A stretch of DNA of 64,000 nucleotides from Rapana venosa (lineage: Eukaryota > Mollusca > Gastropoda > Neogastropoda > Muricidae): contig CM054135.1 of the NCBI GenBank assembly GCA_028751875.1, forward strand, positions 11,662,267 to 11,726,266, in the 5' to 3' direction. Below, one piece after another: positions 35,340 through 46,700 of the stretch. Below the pieces are notes generated by a model, which did no database searches, was not told the DNA's origin, and worked only from the letters and a program-made list of their open reading frames with translations. Numbering within the stretch: the first letter of the stretch is position 1; each line of letters begins with the position of its first letter. The position numbers and the translations under genes are program-made.

Positions 35340-37738
35340 TGTCCTGGATTTTCTTTGTAGTTGTTTCATTGTAACACCTCTATCACTTTTCTTCATCATC
35401 CTAAGAAAAAACAGCTAACACTATCGGCTCTTTCCTTCCCCCCGACTCTCCCGTGGAGGTGGCATTTCTATCATATACAAGGACACACTTCATTAGGCTC
35501 TTTTGTTCTGCCACTCCATCCCTTTCTCACCCGAATCTTTCGAAGTCTGTGAACTCAGCTCAATCTACCCTGCCATTCTTTTAGCGACCACCTCCTAGCC
35601 CTAAAATCAATCTGGCAACTTCCCTTTTACATCAAGAATTCCAATCACTCCTTGATCACTACAGCCTCTCTCCCAAGAAGCTTATTATTCTTGGTGACTT
35701 TAACTTCCACTTCTCCTGATGTCAAGCGTTTTTCCCTTTCTCTGTTACACCACTCTCTTTCTCAGTTGGTAACTGAAGCTTCATACAGATCAGGTCATAT
35801 CTTAGACTGTCTCATAGCCTATATTTCACTAGATCTTGTCATGTCTGTATACGTCACTAATGAACTACTTTCTGATCATTCTGCCATTCTTTTCTTTCTC
35901 AACATTGCAAGGCCTATCAATAAGAAAAAGTGCATCACCTGTTGCAATCACAAAGCCATAGATATTCAAACTTTCTCCACCCTAGCTGCTGAACACCTAT
36001 CACAAATCCCTGACCACTCTGAGTCTGACCCTTCTACACGCTACAACACTGTTCTTAGCCAACTGCTCGATGAGCTCGTACCTCCCATCAACCTCATTCT
36101 GCCTGATAGGCCCTGCGCCCCATGATACACCCATGATATCCTGGTCACAAAGCGCAAACACTGACAACTAGAGCAACAATGGCGAAAATCAAAAACTGAA
36201 ATAAATAAACAGCTCTTTCAAAAAAAATCGACAAAGTCAAAACCTCAATCCATTCAGCAAAGACAAAGTATTACTCTGCTCAAGTTCTTGACTCTAAGAG
36301 GTACTCTGCTCAAGTTCTTGACTCTACGTCCATGAAATCTCTTTTTTCCCTCACCGCAACTCTTCTCAGATCTGCGAAGGCAAGCCCTCTGCCTATTGTT
36401 CACAGCCACTCTGAACTTCCTCCTATATTTTCTACCATCTTTTCTGACAAAGTCCGCAACATTCGCTCCAGAATGGATCAAACTCCCATCCAACCTGTGG
36501 CTCCTGATCCCCAATTTACTTGCATCCCTCTCCTTTCCTTTCATCCAACAAGTGCGAAAGAAATCAAGACAATTCTGAAAGAAATGACAATAAAATCATG
36601 CAATCTCGATCGTGTACCTGCCTGTCTTCTCACTCAGTGCATTCCACAGCTTATACTCACTATCACGAAAATAGTAAACTCATCACTTCTTTCAGGAATT
36701 TTTCCATCAGCTCTCAAAACTGCAATAGTGACACCTCTACTCAAAAAGCACGATCTCGACCCTAATATTCTGAAGAATTACAGACTTTTTTCTAACCTAC
36801 GTTTCATCTGTAAAGTTCTTGAAAAAGTTGTTCTGAAACAACTAAAAAACCACCTTCATTCCAATAGTCTCCTTCACCCTTTGTAATGCTTCTGACTCAG
36901 GGAAAATCTCCATTCTCACTCTTCTTAACTTATCTGCAGCATTTGACACTATAGACCATTCAATTCTTCTGTCCTGTCTCCAAAACACGTTTGGTATTAC
37001 AAGCACAGCCGTCACCTGGTTTAGTTCATACCTCACAGACCAGTTCCACACAGTTGCAGTAAACAAGATTCAATCATCACCTGTCAAACTGGAATGTGGA
37101 GTCCCATAGGGATCAGTTCTGGGCCTTGTTCTTTTTACCTTCTACACTGCTCCACTTTCACATATAATAAACCATCATCAGGTCAACCACCATTTTTATG
37201 CAGATGACTCTCAGATTCTTAGCAGTCATTCTCCTGAAAACCTGCCTTCTCTCTTGACAAATATGGCCTACTGCCTCCAAGATATCTAAAACTGGATGAC
37301 ACAGAATAAGCTACAGCTAAATGCAGATAAAACCGAGGCCATGCTTGTAGGGACCAAACACAAACTTTGTCCCATCACAACAGCTTCAATAGAATTCAGC
37401 AATACGTCAGTTCCTGTATCCACTGCTGTGAAGTATCTTGGGGTCATTATCGACAACACACTCTCTATGCAAAAATTGATCTATCAATTACGGAGTATCA
37501 GTGCCATTAGAAAGCACCTGTCCACTGATGCAACATCCAAACTAGTCACACCTCTCATTCTTTCACAACTGGACTATTGCAATTCTCTTTTGGCTGGTCT
37601 TCCAACATCATGAATCCACTCCCTTCAACGTATACAAAATTCTGCAGCTTGACTAGTCCTCAGAAAGAAAAAAAATCTGAACACATAACTCCTCTCTTGC
37701 AATCCCTCCACTGGCTGCCTGTACAACAGAGAGTAAAC
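35340..37738 (+). mobile_element. L2-like non-LTR retrotransposon, truncated at both ends
   Basis: Endonuclease remnants are RGGG-type sequence at about 35450, LGDFNFH-like sequence near 35690 and LLSDHSAILFFLNIARPINK (35860s). The linker and RT carry LPPIFSTIFSDKVRNIRSRM, LDRVPACLLTQCIPQL, SGIFPSALKTAIVTPLLKKH, LSAAFDTIDHSILLSCLQ and YADD at 37197-37208. NKLQLNADKTEAMLVGTKHK and LILSQLDYCNSLLAGLP follow, then LQRIQNSAA and SLHWLPVQQRVNY. The last two are typical of L2/CR1-type C-termini. A 30-bp tandem duplication lies at 36272-36328. Homology stops at 37738, where a fold-back SINE begins. Confidence 0.9.
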
Positions 37739-37840
37739 TACCGGCACACAATGGCCTACTCTTCCGAAAAGCGGAACAGGATTTAACGTGTGCGCAAGAT
37801 GTTCTGCATGCGTTCGAACATGGGGCCTCGGTTTAAAGTT
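37739..37840 (-). mobile_element. inverted partial SINE, left arm of a fold-back
   Basis: About 100 bp is almost the exact reverse complement of 37906-38007, differing by a handful of bases. It starts CCGGCACACAATGGCC directly after the L2 sequence and ends in CTCGGTTTAAAGT. The SINE's 3' tail and its head are both absent from this arm. Confidence 0.85.
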
Positions 37841-37871
37841 CAAGGGGATATTTTCCCCTGGAGTTAACATT

Positions 37872-38105
37872 AGTGCAGACTCCACTCTCCCCAAAAGTCC
37901 TTCGGATGAGACTATAAACCCAGGCCCGTGTGCGAACGCATGCAGAACAGCTTGCGCACACGTTAAATCCTGTTCCACTTTTCGGAAGAGTAGGCCATTG
38001 TGTGCCGGTGGAAACAGATGACAAAATTTAAAAAACTGCATACACATGGGGACTAGATGTTAAATAGCACATGAGTGCTTATTCCATTATCCTCGATATA
38101 AAAGA
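37872..38105 (+). mobile_element. SINE (family S2-like), right arm of the fold-back
   Basis: It reads CTCCACTCTCCCCAAAAGTC, GGATGAGACTATAAACC, CGGAAGAGTAGGCCATTGTG, GATGACAAAATTTAAAAAAC and GTGCTTATTCCATTATCCTC with AAAAGAATAAA at the end. The tRNA-like head is missing. It shares the 3' end with LINE copies A and B. Confidence 0.85.
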
Positions 38106-38305
38106 ATAAACATATCTCTTCAACTTTATTTACAATCATAATATTTTAAAATGTGTATATCTTTACGTCCTGTATGTTCATTCTATATATCCATATGTAG
38201 AATACTCTCTCTCCCTCTGTGTGTGTACTTTCTTTAATTTAACGTCTGTTCACTCAAGGTGATATTAGACAAAAGATAGTGTTACAATATATACAGAACG
38301 TGTGG

Positions 38306-38440
38306 TGTGAGTATGTGTGTGTGTGTTTTTGTGGTGTGTGTGTGTTGTGTGTGTTTGTGGGGTGTGTTGTGTGTGTGTGTGTGTGTGTGCATACGTGCGT
38401 GTTTGTGTTGTGCGGTATGTGTGTGTGTGTGTTTCCCTAT
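38306..38440. repeat. (GT)n tract at the 3' end of an RNase H LINE fragment
   Basis: Irregular GT repeats lead into GTTTCCCTATTAGTGTCTGTG, the 3' terminus of the adjoining minus-strand element. The same junction occurs at 55906. Confidence 0.92.
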
Positions 38441-39010
38441 TAGTGTCTGTGCACGAGATAAATGAAAAGAAAAATACAAAGAAATATGGGGGGGACGGGG
38501 TGAGGGGGCATTTAAACAGCTTAAAACTGCAGCAAGAACAATTACAAAAGTTTTCCAAACAGGCTTTTAACTAAACAACTATCTCCAAAAACCACATTAT
38601 CGGCCAAATAAAAGTTCAAATGACATATTTGAAAACTTACCTCAACTGTACCAGAAAAGTATGGTCGATAGTAGTTTACAATGAAGAATAACATGCTTAG
38701 GTGATAAGTCAAACCAAATATACAAGTTATCTGTTTACAAAATTTAGGTCCTAAATGCATCCAATCTGAACCTGTAGATTATACTTCCCACCCGTCTTTT
38801 AGGAAAATGACACACTCGACACTTAATGAATGATCACGTAAAGAATACTTCGTTGGGTGTTGACACGGTTCCAAGAAGTTTACAGAGTTTGGGAAAAGGG
38901 TATTTAGAGGTGCTGTAACTCAGAGTCCGATCCTGGCAGCAGCTTGGCTAACTGGTCAGCTTTCTCATTGCTGTGGATTCCACAAATGTGACGGAATCCA
39001 GCAAAAGGCA
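38441..39010 (-). mobile_element. 3' fragment of an RNase H-type LINE
   Basis: This is collinear with 55907-56530. Shared peptides on the minus strand are KFCKQITC, RPYFSGTV and LADNV. Shared DNA includes CTGTGCACGAGATAAA, GCAGCAAGAACAATTACAAAA and TAACTGGTCAGCTTTCTC. It covers the 3' UTR and the region C-terminal to RNase H; GFCWIP-type sequence near 38990 is the end of RNase H. It is broken by shifts. Confidence 0.8.
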
Positions 39011-39075
39011 AGGGTAGTACTCGTAAGGGAAAATGGAAAGTAAATTGGGTAAAAAAATGTAAATGTAAAAATGTT

Positions 39076-39143
39076 TTGTGTGTGTGTGTGTGTGTGTGGG
39101 GGTTGTGTGTGTGTGTGTGTTTTTGTGTGTGTGTGTTGTGTGG
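39076..39143. repeat. (GT)n microsatellite
   Basis: GT repeat with GGGGGTTG and TTTT breaks. Confidence 0.93.
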
Positions 39144-39322
39144 TTTTCCCTATGGAACCAAGGTAGATACAGAAAGCCTCTGCATATTTACCATATTTAG
39201 AAGTTTAGATGACTGAAAAACTGATTGATTAACTAAGTAAGCGAGTGACTATAGTGGTCTGCGGTATAATCAGATTCAGAGAGTTACTTTAACAGCAGGT
39301 GACAAGGCTGTGTTGATTGCAG

Positions 39323-39515
39323 ATACACGATGGTTAAGCTGGGCCGAGCCAGTCCTGCACTGGTGCTGAGTGTAGCAGGGAACCTTTGCTTCCTCAGCTA
39401 TCTGTACTGGGGGGTGCCCTCCTCTTCAGTGCCATCACTCCCGAATCATCCACGGAAGTCGGAAAGAGAGAGTTCTCCAAGACATGATGCCATTACTTTT
39501 GGTCAACCTGAACAG
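39323..39515 (+). CDS. first coding exon of a candidate type II membrane glycosyltransferase
   Basis: A likely acceptor, TGTTGATTGCAG, ends at 39322, so a 5' UTR exon probably lies upstream. The ATG is at 39330 and the frame stays open for 62 codons to a CAG|GTGAGT donor at 39515/39516 (phase 0). The peptide has a short basic N-terminus (MVKLGRASP), a hydrophobic stretch at residues 10-28 (ALVLSVAGNLCFLSYLYWG), then a Pro/Ser/charged stem. That is the plan of a Golgi signal-anchor protein. It pairs in phase with the exon at 54053, which looks like a glycosyltransferase domain. What I see is the exon and the segment; the link between the exons is inference. Confidence 0.6.
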
Positions 39516-39547
39516 GTGAGTGGATTTGGAAATGCAACATTTTTGTG

Positions 39548-39893
39548 TATTGAAGCAACGTTTCATTGAGTTTTAATGCTACATTTGATTGTGCTTCAGC
39601 GCAACGTTTATGTCTTGATGCAACCTTAAGTGTGTTTTAATGCTACATTTGATTGTGCTCAGGGCAACGTTTATGTCTTGATGCAACCTTAAGTGTGTTT
39701 TAATGCTACATTTGATTGTGCTTAAGCGCAACGTTTATGTCTTGATGCAACCTTAAGTGTGTTTTAATGCTACATTGATTGTGCTTTAGGGCAACGTTTA
39801 TGTCTTGATGCAACCTTAAGTGTGTTTTACTGCTACATTTGATTGTGTTTTAGTGCAAAGTGTATGTCTTGATGCAACCTTAATTGTGTTTTC
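39548..39893 (+). repeat. 62-63 bp minisatellite, about 5.5 units
   Basis: Units contain TTTTAATGCTACATTTGATT, GTGCTTAGGGCAACG and TTTATGTCTTGATGCAACCT. They start about 30 bp after the splice donor of the exon at 39323. The first unit is the most diverged. Confidence 0.93.
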
Positions 39894-40003
39894 AATCTGT
39901 CCAGATTCTTCTTACTTTCTTCTAGAGCTGAAACTATTTTCCCCATTGGTAGATTCAGCGTTTTTGAAACATCTAGCTGTGATGGCTTTCATGTGTGAGA
40001 AGT

Positions 40004-40008
40004 CATAC

Positions 40009-40094
<86 letters not shown>
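40004..40094. repeat. (CATA)n-(TA)n at the 3' end of RTE copy 3
   Basis: CATACATACATA passes into a long TA run that touches the 3' end of the minus-strand RTE element (GATGATATATAT on that strand). Confidence 0.94.
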
Positions 40095-40097
<3 letters not shown>

Positions 40098-42178
40098 TCA
40101 GACCCATGACCTTGGCGGTCGTGGGGGAGACATGAAAGACGATGCCGTGGTAAGCCTCCTCCATCCATCTCCGTCCTCTTCGCAGTAGTGCCGAGTCATT
40201 CATCCTGGTCCATTCTCTGATGTTGTCCATCCATGACTTGTTCTGTCTTCCCCTCCTTCTGCCACCTTCGAGTGTTCCCTGCAGTACTGTTTTGGGCAGA
40301 GTGTTGTGGCGGGTGACGTGACCGAACCATGTCAGCTTTTTCTTCTTGACGATGGTGAGAAGGGGTTCCTGTGGACCTGCCAGCCGTGTTATTTGACTCT
40401 TGACAAATTCATTGGTCTTTCGTTCTCTCCAGGATATGCCCAGTAGTTTTCTATGGCATTTTGTTTCGAATGACTGGATTCGCTTTGCTGTTTCAGCAGT
40501 CAATGTCCAGGTTTCACTTCCGTACAGCAGGATCGTCTGAATTAGGGCTTTGTAGAGCTTTAGTTTGATTGGGAAACTGATCTCTTTACTTTTCCATATG
40601 GTGGTGAGTTTTGTCATGGAAGATGTTGCCATGGCTATTCTGACTTTGATTTCTGTCGTCGATCGCCCGTCCTTTGTGAGTGTAGCGCCAAGGTATTTAA
40701 AAGCGTCTACCTCCTCCAGTTGTTGGCCGTTCATGTAAATTTTAGCAGTGGCATTGCTCGTGCTGTTCACAAGTACTTTACTTTTCTACGAGCTCACCTC
40801 CATCCCATATGCTTCAGCTCTTTTCTCAAGTCTGGTCGTAAGATCTTGCAGCTCTGTGTTACTTCCGCCCATGAGGTCAATGTCATCGGCAAAACCGCAA
40901 GTTGTTGAGGGGTCTGCCGCCAATGGAGATGGTAGAGTGGAAGTCATGGAGGGTCTCTCTCATAATGTTTTCCAAGAACAGATTGAACAGGACTGGAGAT
41001 AACAGGCATCCTTGTCGGACCCAAACTGTGGTTTTGAAGTAGTCTCCGACCTGATTGTTCAGAAGGACTGCACTGCTTGCGGTGTTGTACCGTGCTTGAA
41101 TGGTTTGCACTAGTCCTTCTTCAATGCCAAACATTCTGAGGACCTGCCACAGGCCTTCGTGCCATACTCTGTCAAAAGCCTTCTTGAAGTCGATGAAGTT
41201 GTGGAACAGGTCTCTCTGATGTTGAAGATGTTTTTCCATCAGGATGTGGCAGTTAAAAATCTGTTCGATTGTGCTCCTGCCTGCCCTGAACCCAGCTTGT
41301 TCCTCTGCAAGGTGTTCTTCTGCCTCCTTCTTGAGTCGATTCAAAATAACTTTGAGCATGATCTTGCTGGCGTGGCTGATGAGGCTGATTGTTCTATAGT
41401 TTTGGCATTGGCGTAAATTCCCCTTCTTGGGCAGGGGTATAATGAGTGATTGTGTCCATTCTGTTGGCCACTGTTTTGTCTTCCAAATCTTCTGACAGAT
41501 AGCTGTAACATATGTGATGACTGTTTCGCCACCATGCTCGAGCAGCTCTGCTGGTATATTGTCTGCTCCTGGGGACTTTCCTACTGGTAAGCAGCGGATG
41601 GCTTCTTCCACTTCTTCCCTCAGTATAGGTAATGGCGAGGGTGCTCTTGATGTTGCTGCTTTCTCTTCTATTTTGCTCTTGTCAGGTTGTATTGGGTAGT
41701 TGTACAGTTCTTGACAATATTCAGACCACCTGTTCAATGCAGCTGAGCTTTCTGTGAGGAGGTTTCCGGAGCTGTCTTCAATGACTGAAGATTTGGTTTG
41801 AAGTGGTTTTGTGAGTTTCTTCAGGGTGTCGTATGCCTTTTTACTATTGCCCACTTTCATGCTTTTTTCGATCTCATCACATTGATCACTGATCCACTTC
41901 TCTCTGGCCTTTAACATTGACTTCTTCACGAGATTGTTGGCCTCCCGGTATTCTTTAGGGTTGGAAGACCTGGTTGGTTTCAGTGCTCTTCTTGTATCGC
42001 AGAGGTCCAAGATGTCATTGGTAGTCCATGGCTGGTGTTTATTCCTCTGACGACCGAGTACCTTCTCTGCTGTTTCTCGGACTGCCTCATTGAAGTTGTT
42101 GGTGAGGTCATTGATGTCATTGTCCGGGAGGGTTAATGCCGCAAAACGTCCGCCAAGCTTAGCTTGGAAGATCTCCTC

Positions 42179-42182
<4 letters not shown>
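40095..42182 (-). mobile_element. RTE-type non-LTR retrotransposon, copy 3, 5'-truncated
   Basis: Only the region from the endonuclease-RT linker to the 3' end is present. The long frame at 42010-40883 covers the linker and most of the RT (SPGADNIPAELLEHGGETVI, EEQAGFRAGRSTIEQIFNCH, FIDFKKAFDRVWHEGLWQVL, VRQGCLLSPVLFNLFLENIM). A second frame at 40770-40003 covers the C-terminus (GSETWTLTAETAKRIQSFET, WFGHVTRHNTLPKTVLQGTL). One extra base at about 40891-40894 shifts the frame inside the FADD catalytic motif. The 5' break falls within ...GAGGAGATCTTCCAAGC... and touches a (TA)n run with a shared ACAT at the junction. It is the least damaged copy here, but still dead. Confidence 0.95.
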
Positions 42183-42243
<61 letters not shown>

Positions 42244-42251
42244 TATATATA
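42181..42251. repeat. (TA)n at the 5' break of RTE copy 3
   Basis: The TA run has one AATA interruption. The same dinucleotide flanks the element's other end at 40004-40094. Confidence 0.94.
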
Positions 42252-42764
42252 AACAGATATTAGCTGATGATTGTGATGAACCGACCTTTGGACAAGCTAT
42301 CACACCAAGTACTACCAGTTTTGGAAGAGATGTATTACACCAGCACAGCTGGTAAAATGAGTGCAGGAATTCCTCCCACTTCACTGACAAAATAATGAAT
42401 CAAAATCTGACACCAGTTACCATCTACACCATCAGCAGATCGATTTATTGTCAAAAGTTGCGTGCATTCAAGGTCATGTTGACATCCGAGGTAATTAGGT
42501 TGCTGACTGACTTACCAAGCATGTCATGCAAAAGCAAGTGTTCATGTCCACTGTACCATACACAGACTTTAAATCCTAAAGTGAAAGCAATATGTAACTT
42601 ATTTGACAAGAGGAACACAACAGACAGACCTACAACAAACATTTCCAGATTTTCCCATAACTAAAGGAGATTGTCCTTTATGTCGAAAAAACAAAAACCA
42701 TATACTGCTGGATGTTGGCTAGTATGTATTAGGGAAAAAAAACACTTCAAGGTTAATTAAAAGG
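42252..42764. other. unique sequence, no gene recognised
   Basis: An 89-codon frame (42395-42664, +) is present but I recognise no domain, and the flanks lack convincing splice sites. It could be an old element piece. Confidence 0.35.
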
Positions 42765-42905
42765 CACTAGTGTGTAGTTTTGCATCAAGTCCCCGTGTGC
42801 ATGCAGTTTTGTAAATTTTGTCATCCTTTCCCTTTGGCACACAATGCCTTGCTCCTCCGAAATGTGGAACAGGTTTTTAATATGAGCGCAAGATGTTTTG
42901 TTTTG
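42765..42905 (-). mobile_element. SINE fragment (family S2-like)
   Basis: On the minus strand: CTCATATTAAAAACCTG, GCACACAATGCC-type sequence, GATGACAAAATTTACAAAAC, GCATGCACACGGGGACTTGA and AAAACTACACAC. It is diverged and 5'-truncated. Confidence 0.7.
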
Positions 42906-43436
42906 ATCTACTCAGTTTTGTAGTTGACATTCATGTTTCTATAAATTGTACCGACTATTGGAAGTAGTGGAACTGAGGAATTGTGAAGTGGTGACTACAA
43001 AGAACAAAGGGTCAGCGTGCCAGTTTTTAAAAAAAGGGTGTGAGTGATTACAAAATCTCATTGTGATCCATTCAGTGAGTCTGTTGCATGCAGTGAAAGC
43101 ATTGTGCCAGTTCTTAAACATGGAAAACCAAAGCAGGCAAAAACGCCTACAGCCAACGTGCCCCTCAAAATCATTCTTAGGGAAAATAAAATGGAACTTG
43201 TAATCCAAAAAAACGTCTCAATTCATATGCCGTGAAGAACATAACACACCTAAACCAGTCTACCATGCATGCTATCTAATGTAAGGCAGATAAACTGTTG
43301 ATCCTTTTAAGATCAAAACTGCAAAACTAATAACTACAAAAAATCGACTTGCGCGAAGAAAGACTCAGAACAAATTTTGGCAAATGTCTTGAACGAAAAA
43401 CGCGTATCATCTAAAATTGTGTGTAAAAAGATGATA
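42906..43436. other. unique sequence, no gene recognised
   Basis: A 63-codon frame (43044-43235, +) and a longer antisense frame overlap with no domain. Nothing further can be supported. Confidence 0.35.
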
Positions 43437-46400
43437 CTACACATACAACGGCCCCTTAGGTCTGACAACCCGTTGGGGTACCCGCACGGACGCAGCAAGT
43501 GGACCAGCCAATGGTTCTGTACCTTGGCTGGCTTTCATGTTTGGTACAGTGAGAGGGGGCGGGTCCCCACTCCTATGATGTTGGATAATCAGCTTTTGCG
43601 TGGAATCGTCCTGCCTACCTTGCTCCTGTCCAGCACCAAAGCTCCCTGCAAGACTGTCCTTTTGACATTTCCTAGTGAAGTCCCATTGTTGTGTGGCCGA
43701 AACCCATTTCAAGTTTCTTCCGATTGCTGTATCTAAGCAATCGGGTACTTGTTTGCCAAGCCAGTGCCCCTCGATCTGCTGCCATACGTAGTCCATTAGG
43801 TTTTTTACGTCTCTGAAGGATGATTTCAGGATCCGCCTGAGTTCACTTCATCCAAAGGCTTTAAAGCGAAACGTTCTAAATCGGCAGTAAGTGTCCATGC
43901 TTCACATCTGTACGGAATCAATGGATGTTAACGAGATGCCTTGTAGAGGAGTCTGACCGTTAGTGAGGGTTCTGATGTTATGGAGTTTCCACGCGCAGCA
44001 CTTTTCGCCAGCTAAGCATGGATGAGAGTGCCGACAGCAAGGTCTGATCTCACCTCTTGTGTGCTCGTACCTTCTTTGGTGATGACTGCTCCAAGGTAGC
44101 TTGAAGAGTTTCCACCAGGTGGATCCTCTAGTGTCTCAGCCACTCATCTTGGGAAGCTGTTGGAGTGGTTTGTTGTGGTACTGTTCACAGGATCTTTCTC
44201 TTTTCCGTGCTGATCCCCCTACAAGGGGCATTGGGCTGATGTTTTCCAGGTCTGTAGGTGAGTATCCGGAGATACTTTCGTTCACCTGCGGCCCGATGAG
44301 ATCAATACGTCTGTGTATCGAAGATATGCAGACCTGGCCTTCTGCCTCCTATTGTGAATTTGTGTACTATGAATCAGGAGGGGTGTCCTCCTGCATGGGG
44401 GGTTGTATTTATCTCCAGGAACACGTTGAAAAAGAACGGGGGATAGCGGGCAGCCCTTGACAACTCCAACTTAAGTCCGGAAGAACTCGCCCGATTTTCT
44501 TTCCTCCACCCATGAGGACTATCTTTACTGCACTTGGGAGCAGTCATACATAAGCGCCTGGATTACTTGAAACATAGGTCCTCGTCGAAGGTTTATGATC
44601 TCTTCGTCAATGGAACTTGCCACAGGAGCTTTCTTGCCACAACTCGGTCGAAGGCCTTCTTTAATGTCAATGAAGTTGTTGTAGAGCTGTAGTTATGTTG
44701 AAGATGCTTCTCAATGAGCACTCAGAAGTTGAAGATCTGCTCGACAGTGCGTCGACCTGGTCTGAAACCTTCCCTGTTCATCTGATAGGGATATCATTGC
44801 TGCTTGTGGTTTCAGTCTTTTCAAAGGCAATGCTAGCATAAAACTTTGCATGGATGGCTTATCAGACTGATTTTTCAGGTAATTTTGGCAACGTTCTTCA
44901 GGTACTCCGGCCTTTTATGGAGTGGACTAAGAAGGATTTGGGTGGGTCCACCACATGTTCATGTTCAAGAGCGCCCAGTGTAGAACAAGAGAGGCAATAC
45001 ATGGTCAGGGGGGGTGGGGGGGGGGGGGGGGGGTGGGGGGGGGGGGGGTACAATGGTGAGATCAGGAGGCAGAATCAAGGAGGCCAATCCTTAGCTGTCC
45101 CAGAAGGCGAAGTGCCAGATGTAAGTTAATTAACGGCCTTGATCATCTCTTGTCCTCCGTTCTAGATGACTCAATCGCCGGAATTTTGACAATCCCATTA
45201 GACAGGTCCCCTATCTTGCAGGATCCTATACAAGGATCTAACAAAAGGCTAACAACCTGCTTCATCTACAACTAACCTCTATCCTTGTCTTCCCTCCACC
45301 AGCACCCAAACCTGATAGCTTTTCAGACAGGATCGCTTATAGGACAGTTGTTGAGTGGGATGGATCATGCTCGTGAAGTTGTGTGATCTGGATTAGCCCT
45401 TTCAGGGCTATGAAGTATGTACAAACAGTCGCTTGTCAATAAAGCTTTCCATAAAAGGCTCTACAAATGATAGTGGAAGGAGCGGCGCACAAGTGTGCGC
45501 GCTCTCTGTAAGGACCTGAACCCCCCTCTTTGTCTTCAATAACGGAGGTCTTTGGCTTCTGGTACTATGGTTATTACCTATGAAGGGTCTGTGAACGGGC
45601 CTCCTTGCTGCCTCCTTTCGTCCATATGCCTTCTCAACCTTAGAGCATATGTTCCTGACAACCAGATTTCCCCCCCATGGCCTCAGACTCTTTCTTCTAG
45701 ATGGACCTGTTACAGTACAAAATACTCAGTATACTCTTCGCCGTTTCTGTCATTCTTGGGTATTTGTTCGTTCTCTTCTCTGGCTTTAGCTCCCTACGTT
45801 GATCGCAACAAGGTCCAAGGATATCGTTGTAACCCACCGGTTGGTTCATTTTCCTAATTATCTTGTTCCCAAAGGATTTCCAGCGCAGTCTCCTGAATGG
45901 TCTTGCTTAATGTCTCAGTGAGGAAGTTTGATGGTCATCTTGGAGGAAATTTCCAAAAGCTGGCAAATCTAAATCTTCCCCCCTAACACAATCGGCGTAA
46001 CACATCTATTAAATACTGTACATGAGCGACTTCAGGGTCCTTCCATCTTACCAAGTTGGAACCGCAAACAGGGGATTTCTTTCTTAGTGATAAGTAGATT
46101 AAATTCCCAAGTTGAAAAACCGCAAACGGGGATTTCTTTTCTGTTCTTGGTCTATCAGCAGTTCAGCTTGATCTGTAGGTACATGAGTATACCCCAAGTC
46201 GTGGTCACGGAGCCAAGATAGCGCCAGGGAAATTCTTGTCGTGTAGCTTTGTTGACAGCTCGACTTAGAAAAAAACGATTTGGGGGCCAAAATGTCGTTC
46301 AACCTGTGTTATGTTAACATTCAATTATGTGTGAGTGCCGAGCCCAGCAGACACGAAGGACGGTGTAAGTGAGTTCGTTCTTCCTTGATTGTCGTTATAT

Positions 46401-46700
46401 TGTGGGTATAGTGTTTGATTGGGCTGACAGTAATATTGTGGCCTGCTTGCGTAAATCCCAAAAGTCCCATGAGACCACAATCGATGTTTTCAGTCCACTA
46501 TAGGTGGCGCCCAAAACGATGCCTATTGTCCCTAAGAGGCCATAGGTCAAGAAAATCGTCAGGTAGTGTCCGATCTTGGCATTCCAGTCGCCCTGGATCA
46601 ACGAGAAGTCCAATCCTTCGTAGTGTTGATTGATGGCGCACCTACTCTATCAACCAAAAAATCCCGAAGAACAAACTCGGAATGCTTCATCAACGTAGAC
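43437..46700 (-). mobile_element. old, heavily decayed RTE-type LINE
   Basis: The 3' part (43437-43800) matches the RTE tail fragment at 61123: both contain GGGGTACCCGCACGGA, GCAAGTGGACC, AATGGTTCTGT, GTTTGGTACAGTGA and CTCCCTGCA/TTCCCTGCA. Upstream on the minus strand come a C-terminal region near 43860-43920 that resembles LTADLERR, the RT core near 44640-44680 (IDIKEGLRPS/FDRVVARKLL-like) and the endonuclease near 46590 (IQGDWNAKIG). A mixed poly(G) tract interrupts it at about 45009-45050. So many indels are present that no frame runs far. Limits and the assumption that it is one element are inference. Confidence 0.6.

Noticed and set aside
29026..42182. An intact, active RTE element
   Set aside because: Copies 1 and 2 have several frameshifts, and copy 3 is 5'-truncated with a shift at the FADD motif.
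42395..42664. 89-codon frame as a possible exon
   Set aside because: It has no recognised domain and no convincing splice sites, and it sits between a LINE and a SINE fragment.
43044..43235. 63-codon frame as a possible exon
   Set aside because: It is short, with no domain and no splice support.
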